A stretch of 64,000 bases of DNA, from the NCBI RefSeq assembly GCF_001281025.1, contig NZ_CP012646.1, positions 835,001 to 899,000 of the forward strand, read 5' to 3'. This document shows positions 45,400 through 55,446 of this stretch, one piece after another. Below the pieces are notes generated by a model. That model saw only the letters and a list, made by a program, of their open reading frames with translations, was not told where the DNA came from and did no database searches. A program made the position numbers and the translations under genes. The DNA is from Streptococcus mitis (GTDB lineage: Bacteria > Bacillota > Bacilli > Lactobacillales > Streptococcaceae). Within the stretch, counting starts at the first letter, position 1, and each line of letters starts with the position of its first letter.

Positions 45400-46257
45400 A
45401 TGAACTTTCAACAATTATCCAACCTGCAATATTGGACTAGCTTGTTTTCTAGTCCTTGGAGTATTGCCATCAATGTGTTTGATATTTTGATTGTGGCCTA
45501 TATTTTATATCGTTTTACAAAAGCGATAGCTGGCACCAAGATTATGATTTTGGTGCGTGGGGTCGTGATCTTTGTATTAGCCCAGGTTGTGGCCAATATC
45601 CTTGGTTTAACAACGATTTCTTGGTTGATTAATCAAATTATCACCTATGGGGTTATTGCTGCGGTTGTTATCTTCTCTCCAGAGATTCGGACTGGTTTGG
45701 AACGCTTGGGAAGGGCGACAGATTTCTTTTCTACTGCTCAAATTAGTGCAGAGGAGCAAATGATTCGTGCCTTTGTCAAGTCGGTTGAATATATGAGTCC
45801 TCGTAAGATTGGTGCTCTGGTTGCCATCCAACGAGTTCGGACCTTGCAAGAATACATCGCGACAGGTATTCCCTTGGATGCCAATATTTCAGCTGAACTC
45901 CTTATTAATATCTTTATCCCCAACACTCCCCTACACGATGGTGCTGTGATTATCAGAGAAAATCGAATAGCAGTAACCTCTGCCTATCTTCCCTTGACAG
46001 AAAGCACAGGGATTTCCAAGGAATTTGGGACCAGACACCGGGCGGCTATCGGTTTGTCAGAAGTATCCGATGCCTTGACCTTCATCGTCTCAGAGGAAAC
46101 AGGAGGCATTTCTATTACCTATAACGGTGTTTTCAAGCACGACTTGACGATTGAAGAATTTGAAGCAGAGCTACGAGCAATTCTTTTGCCAGCTGTTGAG
46201 GAAAAAGTCAGTTTCAAGGACCGTTTGTTAGGAGGTTGGAAATATGAGAAAAAATAG
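45400..46257 (+). CDS. cdaA: Diadenylate cyclase CdaA
   Basis: CdaA makes the second messenger c-di-AMP from two ATP at the membrane; c-di-AMP controls potassium uptake, osmotic balance and wall homeostasis. In this 285-residue protein three N-terminal transmembrane helices span about residues 15-95. The DAC domain has LHDGAVII (DGA at about 180-182) and GTRHRAAIGLSE (RHR at about 213-215), both required for catalysis. ATG 45400 follows GAGAGGAGA and gives the standard length; the longer in-frame start would include the promoter. cdaR overlaps by 14 bp and glmM follows, the conserved cdaA-cdaR-glmM operon of Firmicutes. Confidence 0.96.
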   Translation: MNFQQLSNLQYWTSLFSSPWSIAINVFDILIVAYILYRFTKAIAGTKIMILVRGVVIFVLAQVVANILGLTTISWLINQIITYGVIAAVVIFSPEIRTGLERLGRATDFFSTAQISAEEQMIRAFVKSVEYMSPRKIGALVAIQRVRTLQEYIATGIPLDANISAELLINIFIPNTPLHDGAVIIRENRIAVTSAYLPLTESTGISKEFGTRHRAAIGLSEVSDALTFIVSEETGGISITYNGVFKHDLTIEEFEAELRAILLPAVEEKVSFKDRLLGGWKYEKK

Positions 46258-47023
46258 TCTATATATCATTTCATCTCTCTTTTTTGCTTGTGTCTTATTT
46301 ATCTATGCAACGTCAACCAACTTTCAAAATAGCAATACCGCAAGGCAGGTTAAATCAGAAACTTACACCAATACGATAACGAACGTTCCTATCGTTATTC
46401 ACTATGATGATGATCAGTATTTCATTAGCGGATTTGCATCAGAAGTTTCAGTGGTATTAACCGGAGCCAATCGTGTGACCTTGGCCAGCGAAATGCAGGA
46501 GAGCACTCGTAAGTTTAAGGTAACTGCTGATTTGACGGATGCCAGTGTTGGAACGATTGAAGTTCCCTTGAATATTGAAAATCTTCCAAGTGGATTGACC
46601 GCTGTGGCAACGCCTCAAAAGATTACAGTGAAAGTTGGGAAGAAGGTTAAGCGAGATGGGATGATTGTTGTGCCACAAGTTGACCAAAGCCAGATTGATC
46701 CCAAGCTACAAATTGATAGTGTAACCGTGTCAAATGAACGGGTCTCTGTCACAACTGACCAAGAAACACTAGCTAAAATTGATCGTATTATTGCGCTTTT
46801 ACCAACCAGCGAACGCATAACAGGTAATTACAGTGGTTCAGTACCTTTGCAGGCAATCGACCGTAATGGTGTTGTCTTACCAGCGGTGATTACTCCATTT
46901 GATACGACAATGAAGGTCACTACAAAACCTGTGGGTACAAGTTCAAACACATCAAATTCAACTACAAGCAGTTCGTCGGAGACATCTTCGTCAACGAAAG
47001 CAACTAGTTCAAAAACGAATTAA
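46244..47023 (+). CDS. cdaR: CdaA regulatory protein CdaR (YbbR domains)
   Basis: This 259-residue protein has one N-terminal membrane helix (about residues 5-24) and about two YbbR-type beta domains outside the membrane (VPIVIHYDDDQYFISGF, PKLQIDSVTVSNERVSV). A Ser/Thr-rich C-terminal tail of about 35 residues follows (TSNSTTSSSSETSSS). In other Firmicutes CdaR binds CdaA and modulates c-di-AMP synthesis. The YbbR domain number is lower than the four of B. subtilis, as usual in streptococci. It is translationally coupled to cdaA (14-bp overlap) and followed 24 bp later by glmM. Confidence 0.9.
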   Translation: MRKNSLYIISSLFFACVLFIYATSTNFQNSNTARQVKSETYTNTITNVPIVIHYDDDQYFISGFASEVSVVLTGANRVTLASEMQESTRKFKVTADLTDASVGTIEVPLNIENLPSGLTAVATPQKITVKVGKKVKRDGMIVVPQVDQSQIDPKLQIDSVTVSNERVSVTTDQETLAKIDRIIALLPTSERITGNYSGSVPLQAIDRNGVVLPAVITPFDTTMKVTTKPVGTSSNTSNSTTSSSSETSSSTKATSSKTN

Positions 47024-47047
47024 AAATAGGAAAAGGATTTTATAAAA

Positions 47048-48400
47048 ATGGGTAAATATTTTGGGACTGATGGAGTCCGTGGAGAAGCTAACGTAGAATT
47101 AACGCCAGAATTGGCCTTTAAACTAGGACGTTTTGGAGGCTATGTTCTTAGCCAACATGAAACGGAAGCACCGAAAGTTTTTGTAGGACGTGATACACGT
47201 ATTTCTGGGGAAATGTTAGAATCTGCCTTGGTGGCAGGTCTCCTCTCTGTAGGGATTCACGTCTACAAACTTGGTGTCCTTGCAACACCAGCAGTAGCTT
47301 ACTTGGTAAAAACTGAGGGAGCCAGTGCAGGTGTCATGATTTCTGCTAGCCATAACCCAGCCCTTGATAATGGAATTAAGTTCTTTGGTGGTGATGGTTT
47401 CAAACTAGATGACGAAAAAGAAGCAGAAATTGAAGCCTTGCTAGACGCTGCAGAAGACACTCTGCCACGTCCAAGTGCAGAAGGCTTGGGAACCTTGGTA
47501 GATTATCCAGAAGGCTTGCGTAAGTATGAAGGCTACCTTGTTTCAACTGGAACTCCTCTTGATGGAATGAAGGTTGCCTTGGATACAGCCAATGGTGCAG
47601 CTTCTACAAGTGCCCGTCAAATCTTTGCAGATCTTGGTGCTCAATTAACTGTTATCGGGGAAACACCAGATGGTCTTAACATCAACCTTAATGTTGGTTC
47701 AACCCACCCAGAAACCCTTCAAGAAGTGGTCAAAGAAAGTAGCTCAGCTATTGGTTTGGCCTTTGACGGTGACAGTGACCGCTTGATTGCTGTTGATGAA
47801 AATGGTGAGATCGTCGATGGTGATAAGATTATGTACATCATCGGGAAATACCTTTCTGAAAAAGGACAATTGGCCCAAAATACAATCGTGACAACCGTTA
47901 TGTCTAACCTTGGTTTCCACAAGGCCTTGGACCGTGAAGGCATTAACAAGGCAGTCACTGCAGTTGGCGATCGTTACGTTGTTGAAGAAATGAGAAAATC
48001 AGGCTACAACCTTGGTGGTGAACAGTCTGGTCACGTTATCTTGATGGATTACAATACAACAGGTGATGGTCAATTATCAGCTGTCCAATTGACAAAAATC
48101 ATGAAGGAAACTGGTAAGAGCTTGTCAGAGTTGGCAGCAGAAGTAACCATCTATCCACAAAAATTAGTCAATATCCGAGTGGAAAATGCCATGAAGGAAA
48201 AGGCTATGGAAGTGCCAGCTATCAAGGATATCATCGAGAAGATGGAAGAAGAAATGGCAGGGAATGGCCGTATCCTAGTACGCCCAAGTGGAACAGAGCC
48301 CCTCTTGCGTGTTATGGCAGAAGCGCCTACAACAGAAGAAGTGGACTACTATGTTGATACCATCGCAGACGTAGTTCGAGCTGAAATCGGGATTGACTAA
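47048..48400 (+). CDS. glmM: Phosphoglucosamine mutase GlmM
   Basis: GlmM converts glucosamine-6-phosphate to glucosamine-1-phosphate, the step before UDP-GlcNAc in peptidoglycan synthesis. It has 450 residues at full length. The phosphoserine loop [14 protein letters not shown] (about residues 97-110), the metal-binding loop DGDSDR (about 240-245), the sugar-binding GGEQSGH (about 320-326) and the phosphate-binding RPSGTEP (about 412-418) are all seen. The start is ATG 47048 with AAAAGGA. As third gene of the cda operon, it links c-di-AMP and wall precursor supply; GlmM is known to inhibit CdaA in related bacteria. Confidence 0.97.
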   Translation: MGKYFGTDGVRGEANVELTPELAFKLGRFGGYVLSQHETEAPKVFVGRDTRISGEMLESALVAGLLSVGIHVYKLGVLATPAVAYLVKTEGASAGVMISASHNPALDNGIKFFGGDGFKLDDEKEAEIEALLDAAEDTLPRPSAEGLGTLVDYPEGLRKYEGYLVSTGTPLDGMKVALDTANGAASTSARQIFADLGAQLTVIGETPDGLNINLNVGSTHPETLQEVVKESSSAIGLAFDGDSDRLIAVDENGEIVDGDKIMYIIGKYLSEKGQLAQNTIVTTVMSNLGFHKALDREGINKAVTAVGDRYVVEEMRKSGYNLGGEQSGHVILMDYNTTGDGQLSAVQLTKIMKETGKSLSELAAEVTIYPQKLVNIRVENAMKEKAMEVPAIKDIIEKMEEEMAGNGRILVRPSGTEPLLRVMAEAPTTEEVDYYVDTIADVVRAEIGID

Positions 48401-48432
48401 ATCCTAGAAAACTAGATGAAAATAAAAAATTA

Positions 48433-48441
48433 TGGTACAAT
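48433..48441 (+). promoter_or_regulatory. Extended -10 promoter of the DUF1149 gene
   Basis: TGGTACAAT at 48433-48441, 32 bp before ATG 48474; a TATAAT at 48446 is an alternative. Confidence 0.5.
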
Positions 48442-48473
48442 AGCTTATAATATTGTAGCCAAGGGAGAAAGAC

Positions 48474-48848
48474 ATGAATCTTAAACGTGAACAAGAATTT
48501 GTTAGTCAGTATCATTTTGATGCGCGTAATTTTGAATGGGAAAATGAAAATGGAGCTCCTGAAACTAAGGTGGATGTGAACTTCCAATTACTCCAACATG
48601 ACCAAGAAAATCAAGTGACTTCTTTAGTGGTTGTCTTAAGTTTTATGATTGTCTTTGACAAATTTGTTATCAGTGGAACGATTTCCCAAGTGAACCATAT
48701 CGATGGCCGTATTGTTAACGAACCAAGTGAATTGAACCAAGAAGAAGTGGAAACCTTGGCTCGTCCATGTTTGAACATGCTCAACCGTTTGACTTATGAA
48801 GTAACTGAAATTGCATTAGACTTACCAGGAATCAATTTGGAGTTCTAA
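48474..48848 (+). CDS. DUF1149 family protein (SecB-like fold suspected)
   Basis: This 124-residue protein matches, from memory, the DUF1149 family common to streptococci and lactobacilli. It is acidic, without signal or membrane segment. Sequence pattern is mostly beta strands in the first 80 residues ([30 protein letters not shown]) and a C-terminal helix region ([30 protein letters not shown]). That arrangement resembles SecB-type chaperones, which is only a guess. The start is ATG 48474 with AAGGGAG. The DegV gene begins 1 bp after the stop, so they are co-transcribed. Confidence 0.75.
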   Translation: MNLKREQEFVSQYHFDARNFEWENENGAPETKVDVNFQLLQHDQENQVTSLVVVLSFMIVFDKFVISGTISQVNHIDGRIVNEPSELNQEEVETLARPCLNMLNRLTYEVTEIALDLPGINLEF

Positions 48849-48849
48849 T

Positions 48850-49698
48850 ATGAAATTAGCTGTTATCACAGATTCCTCTGCCTATCTCAGTGCAGAGGCC
48901 TTGCAAAGAGAAGATTTATATGTCTTGGATATTCCTGTCAATATTGATGGTGAGGAGTATGTCGAAGGTATTAATCTGACTGCTGAGGAATTTTACCAAA
49001 AAATGGCTCAGGCTTCTGAATTGCCTAAGACCAGTCAACCAAGTATTGCCAAGCTAGATGAGATTCTAACTTCGCTCAAAGAACAAGGCTATACCCATGC
49101 TTTGGGGCTTTTCCTATCTTCTGGAATTTCAGGTTTTTACCAAAATATCCAGTATATGATAGAAGAATATGAGGGTTTAACTATTGCTTTCCCAGACACT
49201 TTGATTACAAGTGCTCCTCTGGGTATCATGGTTGAAAGTGTCTTTAACTGGCGAGACCAGGGTGATGACTTTGCCATTATTCAGGATAAGCTAGCTATTC
49301 AGATTAGTCATACATCTGCTTTCATCATGGTGGATGACTTGGACCATTTGGTTAAAGGTGGACGCCTTTCAAATGGAGCTGCGATTTTGGGCAATCTGCT
49401 AAGCATTAAGCCAATTCTTTATTTCAACGACCAAGGTGTGATTGAAGTGTACGAAAAAGTTCGTACTGAAAAGAAAGCAGCCAAGCGTTTAATTGAGATT
49501 ATCAAGGAAGCCACAGCTTCAGGCAAATACCGTATCATTGTCATTCACGGAAATGCTCCTGAAAAGGCTGAAGAATTGCGTCAGCACTTACTTGAATCTG
49601 GAGTGGGTACAGATATTTCACTTGCTACATTTGGTAGTGTCATTGGAACACACCTAGGAGCAGGAAGCATTGCTTTAGGTTATATTCCAGTGATTTAG
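48850..49698 (+). CDS. DegV family fatty-acid-binding protein
   Basis: This 282-residue protein is of the DegV family. Such proteins (FakB-like) bind a fatty acid and present it to the kinase FakA for phosphorylation and entry into phospholipid synthesis; not every DegV protein has been shown to do so. The N-terminal [13 protein letters not shown] (about residues 6-18), [13 protein letters not shown] (about 59-71) and [16 protein letters not shown] (about 84-99) are typical lipid-binding elements. The Arg-containing [24 protein letters not shown] (about 170-193) is the family core. It is coupled to the DUF1149 gene. No fakA is in the window. Confidence 0.87.
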   Translation: MKLAVITDSSAYLSAEALQREDLYVLDIPVNIDGEEYVEGINLTAEEFYQKMAQASELPKTSQPSIAKLDEILTSLKEQGYTHALGLFLSSGISGFYQNIQYMIEEYEGLTIAFPDTLITSAPLGIMVESVFNWRDQGDDFAIIQDKLAIQISHTSAFIMVDDLDHLVKGGRLSNGAAILGNLLSIKPILYFNDQGVIEVYEKVRTEKKAAKRLIEIIKEATASGKYRIIVIHGNAPEKAEELRQHLLESGVGTDISLATFGSVIGTHLGAGSIALGYIPVI

Positions 49699-49725
49699 TT
49701 GGCGCTTTTGAGCTAGTTAAGAAAT

Positions 49726-50074
49726 CTTGTATCTTAGAGATTGAACACGGACCACCTGCCTCTTGAAAAAAGATGACTGTTTTTCCTTTCGTGGAAAGTC
49801 AGCGCCATTCCCTATTTTTCATGGGCAGCTAAGGTCCTTTGTATCTTGATAATTGAACACGCCTGGAACCCTGTGTGAAAAAGATAGTTCTTCCAAGGAG
49901 TATCTACTCCTTGATCAGAACTCCTATTTTCACTTTGTGTTCTTGCAGGCTTTGTATCTTAGAAATTGAACACGGACTACCTGCCTCTTGAAAAAAGATG
50001 CCTGTCTTGCCTTTCATGGAAAGTCAGCGTCATTCCCTATTTTTCAAGGGCAGCTAACGTCCTTTGTATCTTAG
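49726..50074 (+). ncRNA. Three tandem structured hairpin modules upstream of dapB
   Basis: The motif TGTATCTT recurs at 49728, 49840, 49954 and 50065, giving three modules of 112, 114 and 111 bp. Each starts with TGTATCTT, then ATTGAACACG, then one long hairpin. Modules 1 and 3 are near copies: closing GGACC/GGTCC or GGAC/GTCC, then CTGCC/GGCAG, a TTGAAAAA/TTTTTCA stem, and apical CTTTC-nnn-GAAAG. Module 2 is different in sequence but folds alike: GCCTG/CAGGC closing, TGAAAA/TTTTCA, GTTCT/AGAAC, and apical CAAGGAGTA/TACTCCTTG. The fourth TGTATCTT leads directly into the dapB ribosome site. No protein is encoded. I do not recognise a named RNA family. Confidence 0.6.
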
Positions 50075-50086
50075 TCAGGAGTAGAT

Positions 50087-50854
50087 ATGAGTATTCGAGT
50101 AATTATTGCTGGTTTTAAGGGAAAGATGGGCCAGGCTGCTTGTCAGATGGTCTTGGCTGATCCAGACTTGGACTTGGTAGCAGTTTTGGATCCTTTTGAG
50201 TCTGAGTCAGAATGGCAGGGTATTCCTGTTTTCAAGGATAAGGCTGATTTAGCAGGCTTTGAAGCGGATGTCTGGGTAGATTTTACTACTCCAAATGTTG
50301 CCTACGAAAATACACATTTTGCTCTTGAAAATGGCTTTGCTCCAGTAGTTGGAACAACAGGTTTCACAAGTGAAGAAATTGCAGAGCTAAAAGCATTTTC
50401 TCGTGAACAAAATTTGGGTGGCCTGATCGCTCCTAACTTTGCCTTGGGTGCTGTTTTACTCATGCAATTTGCAAGGCAGGCTGCCAAATATTTCCCAAAT
50501 GTGGAGATTATCGAGCTCCATCATGACAAGAAAAAGGATGCTCCGAGTGGAACAGCTATTAAAACAGCTGAGTTCATGGCAGAAGTTCGAGAGTCTATTC
50601 AGCAAGGTGCAACAGATGAGGAAGAACTCATTGCAGGTGCTCGTGGTGCTGACTTTGATGGCATGCGGATTCACTCAGTTCGTTTACCAGGCTTGGTAGC
50701 ACATCAGGAAGTCATCTTTGGCAATCAGGGAGAAGGATTGACCCTCCGTCATGACTCCTATGATCGCAGCTCCTTCATGACAGGGGTGAATTTGGGAATT
50801 AAAGAAGTTGTCAAGCGTCATGAGCTTGTCTATGGATTAGAACACTTATTATGA
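50087..50854 (+). CDS. dapB: 4-hydroxy-tetrahydrodipicolinate reductase DapB
   Basis: DapB uses NAD(P)H to reduce hydroxytetrahydrodipicolinate in the lysine pathway, supplying lysine for protein and the wall. It has 255 residues, with the Rossmann motif [15 protein letters not shown] at about residues 5-19, GTTGF (about 93-97), APNFALGA (about 119-126), the catalytic [13 protein letters not shown] (about 144-156) and C-terminal [13 protein letters not shown]. The start is ATG 50087 with CAGGAG, itself 10 nt after the last TGTATCTT of the hairpin array. cca overlaps the dapB stop by 4 bp, so dapB, cca and the ABC-F gene form an operon. Confidence 0.96.
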   Translation: MSIRVIIAGFKGKMGQAACQMVLADPDLDLVAVLDPFESESEWQGIPVFKDKADLAGFEADVWVDFTTPNVAYENTHFALENGFAPVVGTTGFTSEEIAELKAFSREQNLGGLIAPNFALGAVLLMQFARQAAKYFPNVEIIELHHDKKKDAPSGTAIKTAEFMAEVRESIQQGATDEEELIAGARGADFDGMRIHSVRLPGLVAHQEVIFGNQGEGLTLRHDSYDRSSFMTGVNLGIKEVVKRHELVYGLEHLL

Positions 50855-52050
50855 GATTAACGCAAATGCCTTCTGAATTTCAGAAGGCTTTACCAGTATT
50901 AGAAAAAATTAAAGAAGCAGGTTTTGAGGCCTATTTTGTTGGAGGTTCTGTTCGAGATGCCCTCCTCAATCGTCCCATCCACGATGTGGATATTGCGACG
51001 TCTTCTTATCCAGAAGAAACCAAGCAGATTTTTCCGCGAACAGCCGATATCGGAATCGAGCATGGAACCGTCTTGGTTTTAGATGGGGATGAGGAGTATG
51101 AGGTAACCACCTTTCGGACAGAAGATGTCTATGTGGACTATCGTAGACCCAGTGCGGTTTCCTTTGTGCGTTCGCTAGAAGAAGATCTCAAACGCCGTGA
51201 TTTCACAGTCAATGCCTTTGCCCTGGACGAGACAGGAGAAATCATTGACTTGTTCCATGGTTTAGAAGATTTGGAAAAGCAAGTCTTACGAGCAGTTGGA
51301 GTGGCTAGTGAGCGTTTCAACGAAGATGCTTTACGGATTATGCGTGGTTTCCGTTTTCAGGCTAGTCTTGGCTTTGAGCTTGAGTCAGAAACATTTAAAG
51401 CTATGAAGACTTTGACGCCACTTTTGGAGAAAATTTCTGTGGAGCGTACCTTCGTTGAGTTTGATAAACTCTTGCTGGCTCCATTTTGGAGAAGGGGCTT
51501 GGCTTCCATGATTGAGAGTCAAGCTTATGACTATCTCCCTGATATGGCAGCTAGCCAGGACAAGCTCAATAGACTGTTTGATTTGGAGACTGATTTCACC
51601 TTTGAATCTTCAGAGCAAGCTTGGGCGGCTTTACTGTGGGCTTTGGAGATTGAAAATGCGCAGCCATTTTTGAAAGCTTGGAAGACCTCACGTCAGTTTG
51701 CTAAGCAAGTTCAGGATTTGCTGACTATTTTGGCCTTGCGTGAAAAGGGAGAATTGAGCAAGCGCGATTGTTATCGCTTTGACTTGGCTTTGCTTTTACA
51801 AGCTGAAAATCTTCGTCGGGCTCAAGGAAAAGAAGTTAATCCACAAGCCATCACAGAAACCTACCAGAGTCTGACCATTCATGACAAAAAAGAAATTCAG
51901 ATTAATGGTGGCATTTTAATCAAGGAATATGGCTATCAGCCGGGTCCAGACTTGGGAGAGATTTTAACAGAGATTGAGTATGCCATTGTCGATGGAGAAT
52001 TGGAAAATGACCGTCAAGCCATCCATGCTTATCTGAGGGAGAATAAATGA
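50851..52050 (+). CDS. cca: CCA-adding tRNA nucleotidyltransferase
   Basis: The CCA-adding enzyme builds or repairs the 3' CCA end of tRNAs using CTP and ATP without a template. This 399-residue class II enzyme has the head motif [20 protein letters not shown] (about residues 31-50) containing the G(S/G)xVRD and the metal-binding DxD. The [10 protein letters not shown] motif (about 115-124), the nucleobase-selecting EDxxR-like [14 protein letters not shown] (about 157-170) and the helical body and tail make up the rest. The start is ATG 50851, overlapping dapB by 4 bp. The ABC-F gene overlaps its 3' end likewise. Confidence 0.95.
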   Translation: MRLTQMPSEFQKALPVLEKIKEAGFEAYFVGGSVRDALLNRPIHDVDIATSSYPEETKQIFPRTADIGIEHGTVLVLDGDEEYEVTTFRTEDVYVDYRRPSAVSFVRSLEEDLKRRDFTVNAFALDETGEIIDLFHGLEDLEKQVLRAVGVASERFNEDALRIMRGFRFQASLGFELESETFKAMKTLTPLLEKISVERTFVEFDKLLLAPFWRRGLASMIESQAYDYLPDMAASQDKLNRLFDLETDFTFESSEQAWAALLWALEIENAQPFLKAWKTSRQFAKQVQDLLTILALREKGELSKRDCYRFDLALLLQAENLRRAQGKEVNPQAITETYQSLTIHDKKEIQINGGILIKEYGYQPGPDLGEILTEIEYAIVDGELENDRQAIHAYLRENK

Positions 52051-53918
52051 GTGATTTTATCGTTGAAAAACTAAGTAAATCCGTTGGTGACAAGACCGTT
52101 TTTAAGGATATTTCCTTTATCATCCATGACCTAGACAGAATTGGTTTGATTGGTGTCAATGGAACAGGGAAGACCACCCTTTTAGATGTTCTTTCTGGTG
52201 TTTCTGGATTTGATGGGGATGTTAGTCCCTTTTCAGCTAAGAATGATTACCAGATTGGTTACTTGACTCAAGATCCTGATTTTGATGATAGCAAGACGGT
52301 TTTGGATACGGTCCTCTCCAGCGACCTCAAGGAAATCCAACTCATTCGTGAGTATGAGTTGATCATGCTCAACTACAGTGAGGACAAGCAGGCTCGTTTG
52401 GAACGTGTCATGGCAGAAATGGATTCTCTCCAAGCTTGGGAAATTGAGAGTCAGGTCAAGACGGTTCTTAGTAAGCTGGGTATTCAGAACTTATCTACTC
52501 CAGTTGGAGAATTGTCAGGTGGTCTAAGAAGAAGAGTCCAGTTGGCGCAAGTCTTACTTGGCAATCACGACCTCTTGCTTTTGGATGAGCCAACCAACCA
52601 TCTGGATATTGCGACTATTGAGTGGCTGACCCTCTTTTTGAAAAATTCAAAGAAGACCGTCCTTTTTATTACCCACGATCGTTATTTCCTAGACGCTTTG
52701 TCAACTCGAATTTTCGAATTGGATCGCGCAGGCTTGACCGAGTATCAAGGCAATTATCAGGACTATGTTCGCCTAAAGGCGGAACAGGATGAGCGCGATG
52801 CGGCTCTTCTTCACAAAAAAGAACAACTCTACAAACAAGAATTGGCCTGGATGCGCAGACAACCGCAGGCGCGTGCGACCAAGCAGCAGGCTCGTATCAA
52901 TCGTTTCCACGACCTGAAAAAGGAAATTTCAGGTGGAGTTGCTGAGACAGACTTGACCATGAACTTTGAAACCAGTCGTATTGGGAAGAAAGTCATAGAG
53001 TTTCAGGATGTTTCCTTTGCCTATGAAAACAAGCCTATTTTGCAAGATTTTAATCTCTTGGTGCAGGCCAAAGACCGTATTGGAATCGTTGGGGACAACG
53101 GTGTTGGAAAATCAACCCTGCTTAATCTGATTGCAGGCAGTCTTGAGCCGACAGCAGGACAAGTTGTGATTGGGGAAACTGTTCGTATCGCCTATTTCTC
53201 TCAGCAAATTGAGGGTTTGGATGAAAGTAAGCGAGTGATCAATTACTTGCAGGAAGTGGCAGAAGAGGTCAAGACCAGCGGTGGTTCTAGTACTTCGATT
53301 GCAGAGTTGCTGGAGCAGTTCCTTTTCCCACGTTCGACGCATGGAACCTTGATTGAGAAATTGTCTGGTGGAGAGAAAAAACGTCTTTATCTCCTCAAAC
53401 TGCTCTTGGAAAAACCAAATGTTCTTCTCTTGGACGAACCGACAAATGACCTAGATATTGCGACCTTGACAGTTTTGGAGAATTTCTTGCAAGGCTTTGC
53501 TGGTCCAGTTTTGACTGTTAGCCATGACCGCTATTTCTTGGATAAGGTAGCGAACAAGATTCTCGCTTTTGAGGATGGCAAGATTCGTCCTTTCTTTGGT
53601 CATTACACCGACTACCTTGATGAAAAGGCCTTTGAAACAGATATGGCCAATCAAGTGCAAAAGGCTGAAAAGGAAAAAGTAGTCAAGGTCCGAGAAGACA
53701 AGAAACGCATGACCTACCAAGAAAAGCAGGAGTGGGCAAGTATTGAAAGCGATATTGAAGCCTTGGAAAATCGTATCGCTGCGATTGAAGAGGAAATGCA
53801 GGCTAACGGCTCTGACTTTGGCAAACTAGCGACTCTCCAAAAAGAACTGGATGAGAAAAACGAGGCACTCCTTGAAAAATACGAACGCTATGAGTATCTA
53901 AGTGAATTTGATAGCTAG
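52047..53918 (+). CDS. ABC-F family ATPase, Uup-like
   Basis: This 623-residue protein has two ABC ATPase domains and no membrane segment, so it is a translation-associated ABC-F factor rather than a transporter. Domain 1 has GVNGTGKT (about residues 37-44), signature LSGGLRRR (about 152) and [11 protein letters not shown] (about 173-183). A linker of about 80 residues rich in Lys and Gln ([13 protein letters not shown]) follows. Domain 2 has GDNGVGKST (about 350), LSGGEKKR (about 439) and [11 protein letters not shown]. The C-terminal 75 residues are a coiled coil ([12 protein letters not shown]), as in Uup. It overlaps cca by 4 bp. Whether it protects ribosomes from antibiotics cannot be told. 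Confidence 0.9.
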   Translation: MSDFIVEKLSKSVGDKTVFKDISFIIHDLDRIGLIGVNGTGKTTLLDVLSGVSGFDGDVSPFSAKNDYQIGYLTQDPDFDDSKTVLDTVLSSDLKEIQLIREYELIMLNYSEDKQARLERVMAEMDSLQAWEIESQVKTVLSKLGIQNLSTPVGELSGGLRRRVQLAQVLLGNHDLLLLDEPTNHLDIATIEWLTLFLKNSKKTVLFITHDRYFLDALSTRIFELDRAGLTEYQGNYQDYVRLKAEQDERDAALLHKKEQLYKQELAWMRRQPQARATKQQARINRFHDLKKEISGGVAETDLTMNFETSRIGKKVIEFQDVSFAYENKPILQDFNLLVQAKDRIGIVGDNGVGKSTLLNLIAGSLEPTAGQVVIGETVRIAYFSQQIEGLDESKRVINYLQEVAEEVKTSGGSSTSIAELLEQFLFPRSTHGTLIEKLSGGEKKRLYLLKLLLEKPNVLLLDEPTNDLDIATLTVLENFLQGFAGPVLTVSHDRYFLDKVANKILAFEDGKIRPFFGHYTDYLDEKAFETDMANQVQKAEKEKVVKVREDKKRMTYQEKQEWASIESDIEALENRIAAIEEEMQANGSDFGKLATLQKELDEKNEALLEKYERYEYLSEFDS

Positions 53919-53955
53919 AAGAATGGAAAAATCCCGTCTCATGGACAGGATTTCT

Positions 53956-55140
53956 CTATTCTTTTTTGGTTTCTTGATGAAAGATATTTTGCCAAGTTTC
54001 GTGGCGTCGCCAGATACTGGTATGGACGATGCCATCCAATTCATAGCAGATGAGTTTGGTCTTTTGACTGATGGAAGTAATTTGAATGTCCTTGATAGCA
54101 GAATTCAACTCTTTTACAGCTTTATAGGCCTCTTTATCCATCTGCTCTCCGTCTTGGCGAATATAGACAAAATCGTCAGCCAAGAGTTCTTCCAGTTGAT
54201 TTCCCTGATCAATCAATTGTTCACGCATGAGCAATTTTTTGTAGACATTGCCTAAAATCTCATCCTCAGGGATAGGTGCTGGCTCGATATGGACATCGGT
54301 ATCAAAGACTCCAAAACGCTCTTCCAGCATAGACTCGACTTGATCCGCAATCTCGTGACTTTCATAAACCGACAAGTCAGGATTCATTTCTAGCGTAATA
54401 TCCAGGTAGATGTTACTACCGTAGGTACGACCTCTTTGGGACTTAACCTTACTGATTTTGGGAATTTCCATGATAGCCTTTTGATAATCCTCAAGCAGAC
54501 GGTCGTCGAAACCATCTGAAAGACTAAAGGAAGACTCAATGAAGATATCATAGGCAGTTTTCAAGATAAAGAAAGTGATGATGATAGCGACCAGTTTATC
54601 CACAATGGGATAATTGAAACTACTAGCCAGGATGGCAATGGTCGTACCAAGAGAGGTAACAGCATCAGAAAGATTGTCCTTAGCAGCGGACTTCAGTGCC
54701 TTGGAGTTAGATTTCTTACTGAGGCGAGTGTTGTAGAGATAAACCACAAACATAATCGCTGCAGAAATGATTCCTAGAGTTGCACCCAGAGGATCAATGA
54801 CCGTTTCTTCACGACTGATAATCTTTTGAATGGTATCCCGCAGCACATCAAAGCCAACATAAAACATAATGATGGAAGTGATTAAGCTAGCCAAATCTTC
54901 AATCTTCCAGTGACCAAAACGGTGGTCACGGTCCGCAGGCTGGCGTGCCATTCGAATCCCAATCAAGAGGGCCACATTTCCAATGATATCGGATACGTTA
55001 TTGAAACCATCTGCCACCAAACTGGATGAATCAAGAAGGTGGCCAGTTGCTAATTTGGCTGCAGATAAGAGCAGGTAGGTCGAAATACTGATGATGGCCC
55101 CACGCTCAGCTAACTTGAGATTTGAAATAGATTGCTTCAT
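53956..55140 (-). CDS. mntE: Manganese exporter MntE (cation diffusion facilitator)
   Basis: This 394-residue CDF transporter pumps Mn2+ out of the cell in pneumococcus. Six membrane helices are predicted in residues about 12-205. The metal-site residues in helix 2 (ADGFNNVSD) have the Asn-Asp type seen in Mn-transporting members rather than the His-Asp of Zn exporters; helix 5 carries AAKDNLSDAV. A cytoplasmic CDF C-terminal domain (about 205-290) is followed by an extra domain of about 100 residues (DDFVYIRQDGEQMDKEAY) that is not part of most CDF proteins. It reads divergently from the P-type ATPase gene. The minus-strand start at 55140 has GGAAG upstream. Confidence 0.9.
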   Translation of the reverse strand: MKQSISNLKLAERGAIISISTYLLLSAAKLATGHLLDSSSLVADGFNNVSDIIGNVALLIGIRMARQPADRDHRFGHWKIEDLASLITSIIMFYVGFDVLRDTIQKIISREETVIDPLGATLGIISAAIMFVVYLYNTRLSKKSNSKALKSAAKDNLSDAVTSLGTTIAILASSFNYPIVDKLVAIIITFFILKTAYDIFIESSFSLSDGFDDRLLEDYQKAIMEIPKISKVKSQRGRTYGSNIYLDITLEMNPDLSVYESHEIADQVESMLEERFGVFDTDVHIEPAPIPEDEILGNVYKKLLMREQLIDQGNQLEELLADDFVYIRQDGEQMDKEAYKAVKELNSAIKDIQITSISQKTKLICYELDGIVHTSIWRRHETWQNIFHQETKKE

Positions 55141-55165
55141 TCAACTTCCTTTCTAGTCATATAGC

Positions 55166-55174
55166 ATTCTACCA
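55166..55174 (-). promoter_or_regulatory. Extended -10 promoter of mntE
   Basis: On the minus strand TGGTAGAAT lies 26 bp before the ATG; an overlapping upstream TATAAT is a second option. Confidence 0.5.
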
Positions 55175-55240
55175 TTATACTGGTTTTCAAGGGAAAATTC
55201 AAATAAGGCAGTTTTTGCTCTTTAAAAACTTTCCAAAATT

Positions 55241-55249
55241 TGCTATAAT
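55241..55249 (+). promoter_or_regulatory. Promoter of the riboswitch and P-type ATPase gene
   Basis: Extended -10 TGCTATAAT at 55241-55249 with a weak TTTAAA 17 bp upstream. The transcript would begin at about 55256, just before the riboswitch. Confidence 0.65.
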
Positions 55250-55255
55250 AGTACT

Positions 55256-55347
55256 ACTCAAGGGAGTAGCTGGCAGAAACCTGTGATAGTGTCGTCATTC
55301 CGAATTTTATACTGAAAAGTATGTTTTCCGGCCCTATCTTAAACAGC
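55256..55347 (+). promoter_or_regulatory. yybP-ykoY manganese riboswitch
   Basis: The hallmark GGGGAGTAGC-type element appears as AAGGGAGTAGC (55260-55270), with the second loop element CCGGCCCTATC near 55328-55338. This matches the Mn2+-sensing yybP-ykoY class. In pneumococcus this riboswitch switches on the following ATPase gene when Mn2+ is high. A terminator follows, consistent with transcriptional control. Confidence 0.85.
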
Positions 55348-55378
55348 GAGACTTGTTATGATTAACAGGGCTCTTTTT
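55348..55378 (+). terminator. Riboswitch-controlled terminator
   Basis: GAG/CTC and CTTGTTA/TAACAGG arms with a 4-nt loop, then TTTTT. It is the expression platform of the upstream riboswitch. Confidence 0.7.
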
Positions 55379-55446
55379 GTTTGTCGTGAAAAGATACGAT
55401 GAGAAAAAGAGAGTCTGTTTTGCACACAATGTCAAGGAGGAGACAC

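Noticed and set aside
53902..54255. 117-codon plus-strand open frame after the ABC-F gene
   Set aside because: It is antisense to the 3' end of mntE; the deduced protein has no features, and mntE is well supported.
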